Shown in pieces: positions 42,823-51,279 of a stretch of 64,000 bases of DNA. The stretch comes from Ferruginibacter sp. HRS2-29 (GTDB taxonomy: Bacteria > Bacteroidota > Bacteroidia > Chitinophagales > Chitinophagaceae). The stretch spans positions 311 to 64,310 of the forward strand of contig NZ_RJUB01000144.1 of NCBI RefSeq assembly GCF_024343615.1. Direction: 5' to 3'. Positions within the stretch are counted from its first letter, which is position 1. Every line of letters begins with the position of its first letter. The translations under genes and the position numbers were made by a program. A model generated the notes under the pieces. That model ran no database searches, was not told the DNA's origin, and was given only the letters and a program-made list of their open reading frames with translations.

Positions 42823-43344
42823 ATGGTAAACCTGTTATCTACACAAAGATTGACATTACGGAAGTTGACAACTGATGATGCACCATTTATCCTGGGGTTG
42901 CTCAATACCCCGGGATTTTTAAGATTCATCGGCGACCGCAAAGTGAGATCGGTAAAAGATGCGGAAACATATCTCATCAATGGCCCGTTGCGTAGCTATC
43001 ATGAAAATGATTTCGGCCTCTGGCTTTTTTTATTGAAAAGCGGCGAACCGGTGGGTATGTGCGGATTGATACGGCGCGAAGGATTGGCGGATGTGGATAT
43101 CGGCTTTGCCATGATGCCTGCGTTTGAAGGAAAAGGTTATGCCTTCGAGATCGCTTCGGCGGTAATGGAATATGGCAGAAAAAAATTCGCGTTGAAACGT
43201 ATTGTGGCGATCACCACAGAAGACAATGAACAATCTATCCGGTTGCTCAAAAAGCTTGGGCTCATATTTGAAGAATTCATTTACCTGCCAAATGATGAGG
43301 AAAAGCTGATGTTGTTTGGGAACAGAAAAATAATGGATAATTGA
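42823..43344 (+). CDS. GNAT family N-acetyltransferase (RimJ/RimL type)
   Basis: 173-residue acetyl-CoA-dependent acetyltransferase. Seen: the start STQRLTLRKLTTDDAPFIL, DIGFAMMPAFEGKGYAFE, where the acetyl-CoA pyrophosphate loop is the GKGYA segment, and RIVAITTEDNEQSIRLLKKLGL. The acceptor is unknown (RimJ/RimL relatives modify protein N-termini or small amines). The last residues MDN and the stop are encoded by the GGATAAT heptamer element. Divergent from the haem receptor gene. Confidence 0.88.
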   Translation: MVNLLSTQRLTLRKLTTDDAPFILGLLNTPGFLRFIGDRKVRSVKDAETYLINGPLRSYHENDFGLWLFLLKSGEPVGMCGLIRREGLADVDIGFAMMPAFEGKGYAFEIASAVMEYGRKKFALKRIVAITTEDNEQSIRLLKKLGLIFEEFIYLPNDEEKLMLFGNRKIMDN

Positions 43345-43432
43345 TAACGTTTTCGATCGAAAGGACTATCGATAATTTATTACAGTTTTCAGGGGAAAAC
43401 ATTATCCATTATCCATTCTCTCATTATCCATT
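43329..43432. repeat. GGATAAT heptamer element between GNAT and lutB
   Basis: The left arm ATAATGGATAATTGATAAC (from 43330) contains the GNAT stop codon. The right arm has ATTATCCATTATCCATT from 43401 and a second stretch at 43420-43432. Inner ends pair as GTTTTC/GAAAAC. The core of about 52 bp resembles that of the element at 52099-52222. The right arm runs into the lutB -7 box. Confidence 0.88.
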
Positions 43433-43439
43433 ACTTTTG
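43432..43439 (+). promoter_or_regulatory. Candidate -7 box of lutB
   Basis: TACTTTTG matches TAnnTTTG exactly, 20 bp upstream of the lutB ATG. Its first bases are the last bases of the heptamer arm. Confidence 0.5.
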
Positions 43440-43459
43440 CTTACACAATTTCACCTTGG

Positions 43460-44836
43460 ATGTCAGAGAATTCAGAAACATTTTTAGCCAAGAGCACTAT
43501 CCGGGCGGCTGATATGCAGCACCGCAAAACGATCAATTTCAATATTGGCCGTTACAATGCCGTTGTGCCGCAAGGCAAGCAGCAATTTGACGATGTGCAC
43601 CTGGCGCGGGAGCGTGCGAAAAATATCAAGTGGCGGGCGATTGAAACACTGGATCAGCAACTGGAAGAGTTTGAACTCAATTTCAGCAAGCGGGGCGGTA
43701 AAGTGATCTGGGCGGAAACCACGGAGCAGGCCATTGAAGAGATCATACGCATCTGCAAAGAAAAAAACTGCAAGACGCTGGTGAAAAGCAAAAGCATGGC
43801 TACGGAGGAAATACACCTCAATGCGGCCATGGAAAAAAATGGCATCGAAAGTGTGGAAACGGATCTCGGCGAATACATTCAGCAACTCGATGGTGAGCCA
43901 CCCTATCATATCGTAACGCCGGCCATGCACAAAAGCAAGGAAGATGTGGCGAAACTTTTCCATGAGAAATTAGGAACACCGATCAATTATACACCTGCAG
44001 AACTAACCCAGGTGGCCCGGCAGATACTGCGGGAAAAATACGTACAGGCCGAAGTGGGTGTTACCGGCGCCAATTTCATCATCAGCGATATCGGTGGTAT
44101 AGCCGTAACCGAAAACGAAGGTAATGCCCGCCTGAGCTGCGCTTTCCCAAAAACACATATCGTGGTGGTGGGCATTGAAAAAATGATACCTTCTGTGACC
44201 GACCTGGCCTTGTTTTGGCCATTGCTGAGCACGTTTGGTACGGGGCAGAAAATAACAGTTTACAATAGCATCATCACCGGCCCGAGGCAGGAAAATGAGA
44301 CCGATGGCCCGGAAGAAATGTATGTGATACTGCTCGACAACGGGCGCACGAATATTTTACAAAATCCTGTCCAACGCGAAAGCCTTTATTGTATCCGCTG
44401 CGGCGCCTGCCTCAACGCTTGTCCGGTGTATAAAAATATCGGCGGTCATACTTACGGTACCACTTACAGTGGCCCGATCGGGAGCGTGATCACGCCCAAC
44501 CTGAAAGGGATGGAAGATTTCAGGCACCTGAGTTATGCGTCCTCTCTTTGCGGAAACTGCACGGAAGTATGTGCGGTGAAGATCAACCTGCATGAGCTGC
44601 TGCTCGATAACAGGAAGGAAGCGGTGGAAGAAGGATTGACCAGTTTTGCAGAACGTGCGGCATGGAAAATGTGGAAACTGGCAAGCCTCAAAAGAGGGAT
44701 AATGAACCTGGGCAGCGGCCCGTTGAAGAACAAAGTGGTGAACGGATTGTTTAAAGATTGGAACAAACACAGAGCCAACCTCGATTTCAGCAAGAAAACC
44801 TTCAACCAGATGTGGAAGGAACGATATAAAAAATAA
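43460..44836 (+). CDS. lutB: LutB-type iron-sulfur lactate oxidation protein
   Basis: 458-residue protein of the LutB/LldF family, one subunit of the LutABC L-lactate oxidation complex. The N-terminal LUD domain spans about 60-290 (TLVKSKSMATEEI, VGVTGANFIISDIGGIAVTENEG). The C-terminal domain has two 4Fe-4S motifs, CIRCGACLNACPVY and CGNCTEVCAVKI, and ends in the family tail FNQMWKERYK. lutA and lutC are not adjacent in this window, so they must be elsewhere or absent. A deacetylase-like gene follows after 8 bp. Confidence 0.9.
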   Translation: MSENSETFLAKSTIRAADMQHRKTINFNIGRYNAVVPQGKQQFDDVHLARERAKNIKWRAIETLDQQLEEFELNFSKRGGKVIWAETTEQAIEEIIRICKEKNCKTLVKSKSMATEEIHLNAAMEKNGIESVETDLGEYIQQLDGEPPYHIVTPAMHKSKEDVAKLFHEKLGTPINYTPAELTQVARQILREKYVQAEVGVTGANFIISDIGGIAVTENEGNARLSCAFPKTHIVVVGIEKMIPSVTDLALFWPLLSTFGTGQKITVYNSIITGPRQENETDGPEEMYVILLDNGRTNILQNPVQRESLYCIRCGACLNACPVYKNIGGHTYGTTYSGPIGSVITPNLKGMEDFRHLSYASSLCGNCTEVCAVKINLHELLLDNRKEAVEEGLTSFAERAAWKMWKLASLKRGIMNLGSGPLKNKVVNGLFKDWNKHRANLDFSKKTFNQMWKERYKK

Positions 44837-44844
44837 TACCGCAC

Positions 44845-46131
44845 ATGCTATTGATCTACAGTGCTGTCACTTCTTACCGGTTGCAATATATCTGCCAGTT
44901 CATTTTTAAGGAGCAACTGGGGATCACTTACAGCCTTACCCTCGACGCGGATGGCTTTGCAGCACACGATGGGCCCAAGGTCAATTACAGCAAAGCGATA
45001 TTTGCCAACAATGGTTTTGCCATTAGGAATACAGGTCTTCTTTTTGAAACAGGAGTAAAGGCGCAAGCCATCGAATGTTTTGAAGCGAATGGTAATAAAG
45101 CGTTTTTCAAAATTGAGGACAGCGATTTTCCATTTGATATTTTTGCGGCATCATTTTATCTGCTCAGCCGTTATGAAGAATATCTTCCCCACACAAAAGA
45201 TATGTACGGGAGATATGCACATGAAAATTCATTGGCGTTTAAAGAAGGTTTTTTAAACAAGCCACTGGTGAATTTCTGGATACAGGATTTTGCGAAAGCG
45301 TTGCATACGAAATTCCCTGCCATCAGTTTTCAATTTCCTGAATTCAGCTTTACTCCTACTTACGATATTGATATCGCCTATTCTTATCGCAATAAAGGAT
45401 TGCTGCGCAATCTTGGCGGTTTCATCAAATCGCCTTCAATGGAAAGAGTGAATGTATTGCTGCGGCTAAAGAAAGATCCCTACGATGCGTATGATTTTCT
45501 GGATAATCTTCACCGGTCGTATGGACTACAACCAGTTTATTTTTTCCTGGTAGCTACTTCGCAAGGTGAATACGATAAGAACCTTTCGCCATATGCTTAT
45601 GCCATGTGGCAACTGATGCGGCAGCACGCAAAAAAATACCGGGTCGGTATTCATCCTTCATGGAGAAGTTTTGAAAAGCCGGAATTGATAAAAAAAGAAA
45701 AACGTATTGTAGAAACTGCGGGCAAAATGGAAGTGAATTTGTCACGACAGCATTACATAAAACTGGCATTACCCGATACTTTTCGCCATCTGCTCGATGC
45801 AGGGATCACTCATGAACATAGTATGGGCTACGGCAGCATCAACGGTTTCAGGGCATCGGTAGCATCGTCGTTCAATTGGTACGATCTTGATGCCGAACAG
45901 GTGACAAGGCTCAGGTTGCATCCGTTTTGTTTCATGGATGCGAACAGTTTTTTTGAACAGAAACAACAGGCCGCCGAGTCGTATGATGAACTGCAATATT
46001 ACTACGATGCCTGCAAAGCCGCCAATGGCCGGCTGATCACGATATTTCACAATAATTTTTTAGGGACTTCCAGGCAATTTGATGGCTGGCGCGAAATGTA
46101 CCAGCGGTTTATAACTCAGCTTCCGCGATGA
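44845..46131 (+). CDS. Polysaccharide deacetylase family protein
   Basis: 428-residue protein with a NodB-like catalytic region in its second half: the metal/active-site segment FTPTYDIDIAYSYR at about 170-185, the HPSW segment (VGIHPSWRSF), and the C-terminal IFHNNFLG. The N-terminal 160 residues form a domain often found ahead of such cores in Bacteroidota. The substrate is probably a surface or cell-wall polysaccharide; no signal peptide is visible. It starts 8 bp after lutB, so they are likely co-transcribed, although no shared function is apparent. Its 3' end overlaps the convergent EamA gene by 23 bp. Confidence 0.8.
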   Translation: MLLIYSAVTSYRLQYICQFIFKEQLGITYSLTLDADGFAAHDGPKVNYSKAIFANNGFAIRNTGLLFETGVKAQAIECFEANGNKAFFKIEDSDFPFDIFAASFYLLSRYEEYLPHTKDMYGRYAHENSLAFKEGFLNKPLVNFWIQDFAKALHTKFPAISFQFPEFSFTPTYDIDIAYSYRNKGLLRNLGGFIKSPSMERVNVLLRLKKDPYDAYDFLDNLHRSYGLQPVYFFLVATSQGEYDKNLSPYAYAMWQLMRQHAKKYRVGIHPSWRSFEKPELIKKEKRIVETAGKMEVNLSRQHYIKLALPDTFRHLLDAGITHEHSMGYGSINGFRASVASSFNWYDLDAEQVTRLRLHPFCFMDANSFFEQKQQAAESYDELQYYYDACKAANGRLITIFHNNFLGTSRQFDGWREMYQRFITQLPR

Positions 46132-47029
46132 TCTTTTCATTCGTTTTTTTGATGCTGTAATTTACCAGGTAAACGCCGGACAGCGTTACGATGGATCCCC
46201 ATAAGATGTTCATGGTAAGATGTTCGTTCAGCAGGAAAGAAGCTGCCAGCATGGCTACCAGCGGATTGATATATGCATACAATGAAGCGATTGCCGCGGG
46301 CAGCTTTTTCATGGAGTAAATGAATGCGATGAAAGCACCCACAGATCCCACCGCAACAAGATATGCGATGATGCCCCAGGTGTTGATGCTGATGGAAAAT
46401 ATGTTCACCGGTTTTTGCGTGGTATATGCCATGATGAATAAGATGACAGATCCGATCAGCATTTGCCAGCCTGTGCCATAATACGGATTCAGATTAGCCT
46501 TATTCCGCGAAAGAAAAACGGTACCGAGGCTCCAGGCCAGCATGGCAAAAATGGAAAGGCATAGCCCCAAAAAGAAATTAGGTCCCTGGTGTGCAAACGC
46601 GTGTTCGTAAAATACAATGGCGATGCCGGCGATGCCTAAAAAAAGCCCTATAAAAGTTATGGCTGTCATGTTTTTCTTTTTCAGAAAAACCCGTTCGATC
46701 ACCACCACGCTTAATGGATAGAGGGCGCCGATCAAAGCGCCCAGCCCGGCAGGAATATATTGTATACCCCACATGCTGAATCCATTCGCAAAAACGAACA
46801 TGAGAAATGCCATCACCAGCAGCCAGCGAAATTGCTTTGCCGTAGGCAAAGGCATTTTTTTATAAATAAGAAAAAAAGCTACCAGGAATGTACCGGCGAG
46901 GAACTGGCGTATGGAAGCCATCTGCAATGCAGGGACTTCTTTTACGCCGATCTTGCTGGCCACCCACGTAGTGCCCCACACGATGCTCGTGATGGAGAGT
47001 GCGATGTAACCTTTTCCTTTGCCGTTCAT
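46109..47029 (-). CDS. EamA/DMT family inner-membrane transporter
   Basis: 306-residue protein with ten predicted TM helices in two EamA repeats (first ALSITSIVWGTTWVASKIGV, second starting near FFLGLCLSIFAMLAWSLG). Members export amino acids, nucleosides or other metabolites by proton exchange. The substrate is not predictable here. It lies downstream of purH on the same strand with a heptamer element filling the 75-bp gap, and its 3' end overlaps the convergent deacetylase gene. Confidence 0.9.
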   Translation of the reverse strand: MNGKGKGYIALSITSIVWGTTWVASKIGVKEVPALQMASIRQFLAGTFLVAFFLIYKKMPLPTAKQFRWLLVMAFLMFVFANGFSMWGIQYIPAGLGALIGALYPLSVVVIERVFLKKKNMTAITFIGLFLGIAGIAIVFYEHAFAHQGPNFFLGLCLSIFAMLAWSLGTVFLSRNKANLNPYYGTGWQMLIGSVILFIMAYTTQKPVNIFSISINTWGIIAYLVAVGSVGAFIAFIYSMKKLPAAIASLYAYINPLVAMLAASFLLNEHLTMNILWGSIVTLSGVYLVNYSIKKTNEKIIAEAEL

Positions 47030-47104
47030 AAAATCTATGATCTGTGATGTATGATCTGAATTGTTCTATTGATCATAGATCGCAGATCATACATCATAGA
47101 TTCT
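47030..47104. repeat. GATCATA heptamer element between purH and EamA gene
   Basis: The whole 75-bp gap is built of 7-bp words: ATCTATGATCTGTGATGTATGATCTG on the left and GATCATA GATCGCA GATCATA CATCATA on the right, largely reverse complements with a short core (AATTGTTCTATT). It is the most compact element and the only one lying between genes of the same strand with both arms adjacent to coding sequence. Confidence 0.8.
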
Positions 47105-48619
47105 TTAGTGTTTAAAATGCCTCAAACCCGTGATCACCATCACCAGGCCATTGTCTTTGCAGTAAGCTATGCTGTCTGCATCGCGGATGGAGCCGCCCGG
47201 CTGGATGAATGCGCCAATGCCATTCTGGTGAGCGATCTTTACGCAGTCGTCAAACGGGAAGAACGCATCACTGCCTAATACAGCCCCATTCAGGTCTGCG
47301 CCAAATTGTTTGGCTTTTTCTATCGCCTGGCGCAGAGAATCGATGCGGCTGGTTTGTCCGCAACCTTTCCCGATCATCTGTTTGTTCTTCACCAGCGAAA
47401 TGGAATTGCTCTTCAGATGTTTGGCAATGATGTTGGCAAATACCAGGTCTTCTTTTTCAGTGGCATTGGATTCGCGGCCACCCACTTCTTTCCATTCTGC
47501 ATAATTGCCTTCATCGTTTTGCTGCAGCAACATCCCGTTCAGTAATGACTTGTATTGAATAGTTGCGGCAGGAAATTGTTTTACCTGCAACAGGATACGG
47601 TTTTTCTTTTGTTTCAACACTTCCAGTGCATCATTGTCAAATGCAGGAGCTATCAGTACTTCAAAAAACAATTCGTTGATAGCATTCGCTGTAGGCGGAT
47701 CAACTGTTTTATTGCATACCAGTACACCACCAAAAGCGCTTTCCGGGTCGCCGGCCAAGGCGGTATCCCAGGCTTCTTTCAACGTGCCGCGGATAGCTAC
47801 ACCACATACGTTATTGTGCTTGATGATGGCAAAAACGGCTTCGTCGTTTTCCTGCAGGTCTTTCGACAATTGTATCGCCGCGTCCACATCAACGAGATTG
47901 TTATAGCTGAGTTCTTTGCCATGCAGTTGAGTAAATATTTCACCGAGGTTACCAAAATAAGTCGCCGACTGATGCGGGTTTTCGCCGTAGCGTAATGTCT
48001 TGGATTCTTTATTGAATGGCGTTTCAATGCTGATGCCATTGAAATATGAAGAGATAGCCGTGTCGTATTGTGTGCACACATCAAATGCTTTGATGGCGAA
48101 TGTGCGGCGCTGAGCCAATGTGGTTTCGCCATTTTGCGAAGCCAGTATTTCTTCCAGTAAACTGTAATCTTTTTTTGCAGCAACCACTACCACAGATTGA
48201 TGGTTTTTTGCAGCCGCCCGTATCATCGATGGGCCGCCAATATCGATCTTTTCAATGATGAGGCTTTCATCTGTAGTGGACTTTACGGTTTCTTCAAACG
48301 GGTACAGGTCTACGATCACAAGATCGATCTCAGGGATTTTATATTCCGCCATTTCTGCCAGGTGGGTAGTGTCTTCCCGTTTACCAAGGATGCCCCCAAA
48401 AACGGAAGGATGCAAAGTCTTCACCCTGCCGCCCAATATGGAAGGGTAAGAGGTCAATGATTCTACAGGCACACATTTTACGCCGAGTTTTTCGATGAAA
48501 TCCTGGGTGCCGCCGGTGCTGTAAATGGTTACTCCTTGCTGGTCGAGCAGTTTTACGATATTTTCCAGGCCATCTTTGTAAAAAACAGAAATGAGGGCAG
48601 ATTTGATTTTTTGTTGCAT
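47105..48619 (-). CDS. purH: Bifunctional AICAR transformylase/IMP cyclohydrolase PurH
   Basis: Catalyses the last two steps of de novo purine synthesis (AICAR formylation with 10-formyl-THF, then ring closure to IMP). The N-terminal MGS-like cyclohydrolase domain spans about 1-190 (STGGTQDFIEKLGVKCV, GGRVKTLHPSVFGGIL). The transformylase domain spans about 195-504 (LRYGENPHQSATYFG, IKHNNVCGVA, SDAFFPFDDCV, FIQPGGSIRD). 504 residues is the usual length. Its stop codon abuts the GATCATA heptamer element. Confidence 0.96.
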   Translation of the reverse strand: MQQKIKSALISVFYKDGLENIVKLLDQQGVTIYSTGGTQDFIEKLGVKCVPVESLTSYPSILGGRVKTLHPSVFGGILGKREDTTHLAEMAEYKIPEIDLVIVDLYPFEETVKSTTDESLIIEKIDIGGPSMIRAAAKNHQSVVVVAAKKDYSLLEEILASQNGETTLAQRRTFAIKAFDVCTQYDTAISSYFNGISIETPFNKESKTLRYGENPHQSATYFGNLGEIFTQLHGKELSYNNLVDVDAAIQLSKDLQENDEAVFAIIKHNNVCGVAIRGTLKEAWDTALAGDPESAFGGVLVCNKTVDPPTANAINELFFEVLIAPAFDNDALEVLKQKKNRILLQVKQFPAATIQYKSLLNGMLLQQNDEGNYAEWKEVGGRESNATEKEDLVFANIIAKHLKSNSISLVKNKQMIGKGCGQTSRIDSLRQAIEKAKQFGADLNGAVLGSDAFFPFDDCVKIAHQNGIGAFIQPGGSIRDADSIAYCKDNGLVMVITGLRHFKH

Positions 48620-48690
48620 TGAATACCGGTTAATGATGAATGGTTAAAAAAGAAGCAGCAAACGAGGCTTTTGGTAGAGAAAACGTGCGG

Positions 48691-50796
48691 TCAGTCGGTT
48701 GTGTCGAGTATAAAAGCACCTTCATCCGCCACCGAAAAGTTCCGCAAAAGTAATTGTTCGCACTCTCTTTTCCATTGCGTTATTTTCCACAAGCTGTTAG
48801 AACCGTCAAAAACAACTACGGAAGGCCTGAAAGCATTGGTGATACCGGGTATTTTGAGCCGTGGGTTTTTTGAAATAAGCAGGATGTCGATAGGGATCCT
48901 GTTTTCCAACGGGGCAAAAGAAAGGGGGCTGTCAACGATCAGGATGCTGGATTTGCCACATTGCCACAGGTTTTTGTAATGACTGGCTTGACGCCAATTA
49001 TTCATACGGTTTTTTAAATGAAATAATACGCGGCCGGGTTTCAGGTGAAAATTCTGTAACTGCCCATCTTTGCTCAGCATACTGTCGCCGATGAAATGGT
49101 AATCCATTCCCTGAACAAGATCGATCGCCTGGCATTTCGGCACATTATAAATAATGACCTTTTGTTGTTTTTGCGCAGCAATATCAGCGGCACTGTATAC
49201 AGCTGTCATCGCCACCAGGCAGATCATCGAACCCATCAGCAGTTTTTTGTTTTTGTTCAGCCATCCTGCACAGCACAGTAACACCACTCCATAAAGCAGG
49301 TAAGTGGTTAATGCTGTTGAAAAAATATTATCCGTAACCGAATAAGGAATTGCAATGCTTTTGGTGATGAGGTAATTCATCAGTTGTATCAGCCATTCCG
49401 TTAACCGGGCGGTGATGGTGGCCAGCAATGGGATCCGGGAAAATGTCACCAATATTATTTCTATAAAAAGAATGAGTGTCGACAAAGGCACGGCCACCAG
49501 GTTGGTCAGCAGGAAAAGATTGGGGAACTGGTGAAAATAAAACAGGCAGGCAGGGAAAGTGATCAGCTGGGCGGCTATGGTAACAGCGGCCATTTCCCAG
49601 ATCTTGCTCAGCCATTTGTTTTTAATGTACCAGGCATGATAGATCGGCTTTTGCAGCCATACGATCCCATATACGGCAAGGTAACTCAATTGAAAACCTA
49701 CATCCCACAAAAAAAACGGATCATAACAAAGCAATAAAAATGCCGATGCCGCCAGCGAATTGTAAATGGATGCCTGCCGGAAATAATTTTTCCCGATGAT
49801 GATGCAGGTGAACATGACGGCGCTGCGCAAAACAGAAGCCGATGCACCGGTAAGCAACGAAAACAGCCAGAGAAAAAGCAGCACCAGCATCACTTTCAAG
49901 AGCTTAGACCTTTTTATCAACGGTGCCCTGTCCAGCAACCATACCAGCAAAATATAGATCAGCCCGAGGTGAAGCCCCGAAATGGCGATGATATGCACCA
50001 CGCCTGCATTGCTGTAGGCCTGCACCAGGTCTTTGTCGAGGTCGGCTTTATAGCCTATGAGCAAGGCTTCGGCGATACCCTGCACATTCCCTTTTTCGGG
50101 TAAATGTTTTTGCAAAGTGAAAATGATATGATCCCGTGCAGCAAAAAGCCATTGTTGAAAAACCGGCTGATTATTTTTACTTAATACACGGTAATCATTT
50201 TTTCTGAGATAGACCGTGTGATAGAGTTGCTGAAAACCTGCATACCGCCTGTAATCGAATGCACCGGGGTTGCCGGAATTTTTAATGACCTGCAAAGGTT
50301 TGGAAAAAATGATCCGGTCGCCATAAGCGATAACGGGAGCGCTGCTGTCCGATAAAAAATAGAGGATCATTTTTCCTGAAGCAGTCTGCATGGTATCGCC
50401 GGAGATCAATTGCTCCACGATGGCTTCAGCTTTCAGCGATCTCGCTTTTTGTACAGGAGGTTCGTTGATGGTTACTATGAGAGAAACGCTGTCGCGGTAA
50501 GCATTTCCATACCAGTGCAGCTGATGGCGGCCATCTTTTTGCCGGCCGATGAAAAGGGCGATGCTCATTATCACTCCATGTAGCAGCAGGCCTTGAAGCT
50601 TCCTGAATTTGTACCGTACTGAAAGTGGCAGATAATGAAATACCGCTATTGCAGCGCAGAAAAAGGAACAGCTGATCATTATTGAACTTAAGCTACACCT
50701 GGCATACCATTGCACCAATATCCCTGCGATGAGTGGCAGCAGCAAACGTATAAAAGGAGCCGTTTTCCAGAAGGGAATGACCAAAGAAATTTTCAT
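48691..50796 (-). CDS. ComEC/Rec2 family DNA-uptake channel protein
   Basis: 701-residue polytopic membrane protein of the ComEC family, which moves single-stranded DNA across the inner membrane in natural transformation. Seen: N-terminal TMs, a soluble DUF4131-type domain (about 60-190), the competence core (VVHIIAISGLHLGLIYILLV, SVLRSAVMFTCIIIGK, WDVGFQLSYLAVYGIVWL), then a C-terminal globular region. That region is short and lacks the HxHxDH metal site of metallo-beta-lactamase-type ComEC tails, so the nuclease-like part appears degenerate. I start at the ATG at 50796; an in-frame ATG at 50844 is possible. Competence in this organism is not shown. Confidence 0.88.
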   Translation of the reverse strand: MKISLVIPFWKTAPFIRLLLPLIAGILVQWYARCSLSSIMISCSFFCAAIAVFHYLPLSVRYKFRKLQGLLLHGVIMSIALFIGRQKDGRHQLHWYGNAYRDSVSLIVTINEPPVQKARSLKAEAIVEQLISGDTMQTASGKMILYFLSDSSAPVIAYGDRIIFSKPLQVIKNSGNPGAFDYRRYAGFQQLYHTVYLRKNDYRVLSKNNQPVFQQWLFAARDHIIFTLQKHLPEKGNVQGIAEALLIGYKADLDKDLVQAYSNAGVVHIIAISGLHLGLIYILLVWLLDRAPLIKRSKLLKVMLVLLFLWLFSLLTGASASVLRSAVMFTCIIIGKNYFRQASIYNSLAASAFLLLCYDPFFLWDVGFQLSYLAVYGIVWLQKPIYHAWYIKNKWLSKIWEMAAVTIAAQLITFPACLFYFHQFPNLFLLTNLVAVPLSTLILFIEIILVTFSRIPLLATITARLTEWLIQLMNYLITKSIAIPYSVTDNIFSTALTTYLLYGVVLLCCAGWLNKNKKLLMGSMICLVAMTAVYSAADIAAQKQQKVIIYNVPKCQAIDLVQGMDYHFIGDSMLSKDGQLQNFHLKPGRVLFHLKNRMNNWRQASHYKNLWQCGKSSILIVDSPLSFAPLENRIPIDILLISKNPRLKIPGITNAFRPSVVVFDGSNSLWKITQWKRECEQLLLRNFSVADEGAFILDTTD

Positions 50797-50919
50797 TCCC
50801 AAGATTAAGCTGATCGCGGGATAAAAAAAGGGGAAAAACAACAACGGATCACGCTTTTTTACTGCCTTAAAGAGTATATTTAACGGGCCTTGTCATTTAA
50901 TAAACCTAAACTCAACAAC

Positions 50920-51174
50920 ATGGGAATCTTATCATGGATCTTATTTGGTCTCATTGCCGGCGCTATCGCTAAAATGTTGCATCGGGGCGAAGATCCCGGT
51001 GGCTGGATCGTTACCATCATCGTAGGTATTGTAGGGGCTTTTGTGGGAGGAGCGATCGCAAAATATTTATTGGGCTGGAGGGATGCCATCGGCTGGAACT
51101 GGCATAGTTATGTAAGCTCAGTAGCCGGCGCCATCATCGTACTGGCGGTGTACAGGATGATGACTAAAAAATAA
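50920..51174 (+). CDS. GlsB/YeaQ/YmgE family small membrane protein
   Basis: 84-residue inner-membrane protein with three hydrophobic helices and glycine-rich transitions (GILSWILFGLIAGAIAKMLH, GGWIVTIIVGIVGAFVGGAIA, SSVAGAIIVLAVYRM), the transglycosylase-associated/GlsB pattern linked to stress responses. Its function is poorly defined. The ATG at 50920 is the family start; an in-frame extension to 50890 is unlikely. Divergent from comEC and followed by a terminator. Confidence 0.88.
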   Translation: MGILSWILFGLIAGAIAKMLHRGEDPGGWIVTIIVGIVGAFVGGAIAKYLLGWRDAIGWNWHSYVSSVAGAIIVLAVYRMMTKK

Positions 51175-51188
51175 ACAGACGATCTATT

Positions 51189-51230
51189 GCCACAGCAGCG
51201 GAGAAACAATTCATTGCTGTGGCTTTTTTT
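51189..51230 (+). terminator. Terminator of the GlsB-like gene
   Basis: GCCACAGCA pairs with TGCTGTGGC across 17 bp, followed by seven T. It lies inside an upstream extension of the next reading frame and so supports the amidase start at 51280. Confidence 0.85.
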
Positions 51231-51279
51231 GGGATGGAATGTAACTAACTTTATACTTTTTTTACCATCATCTCTTTTT

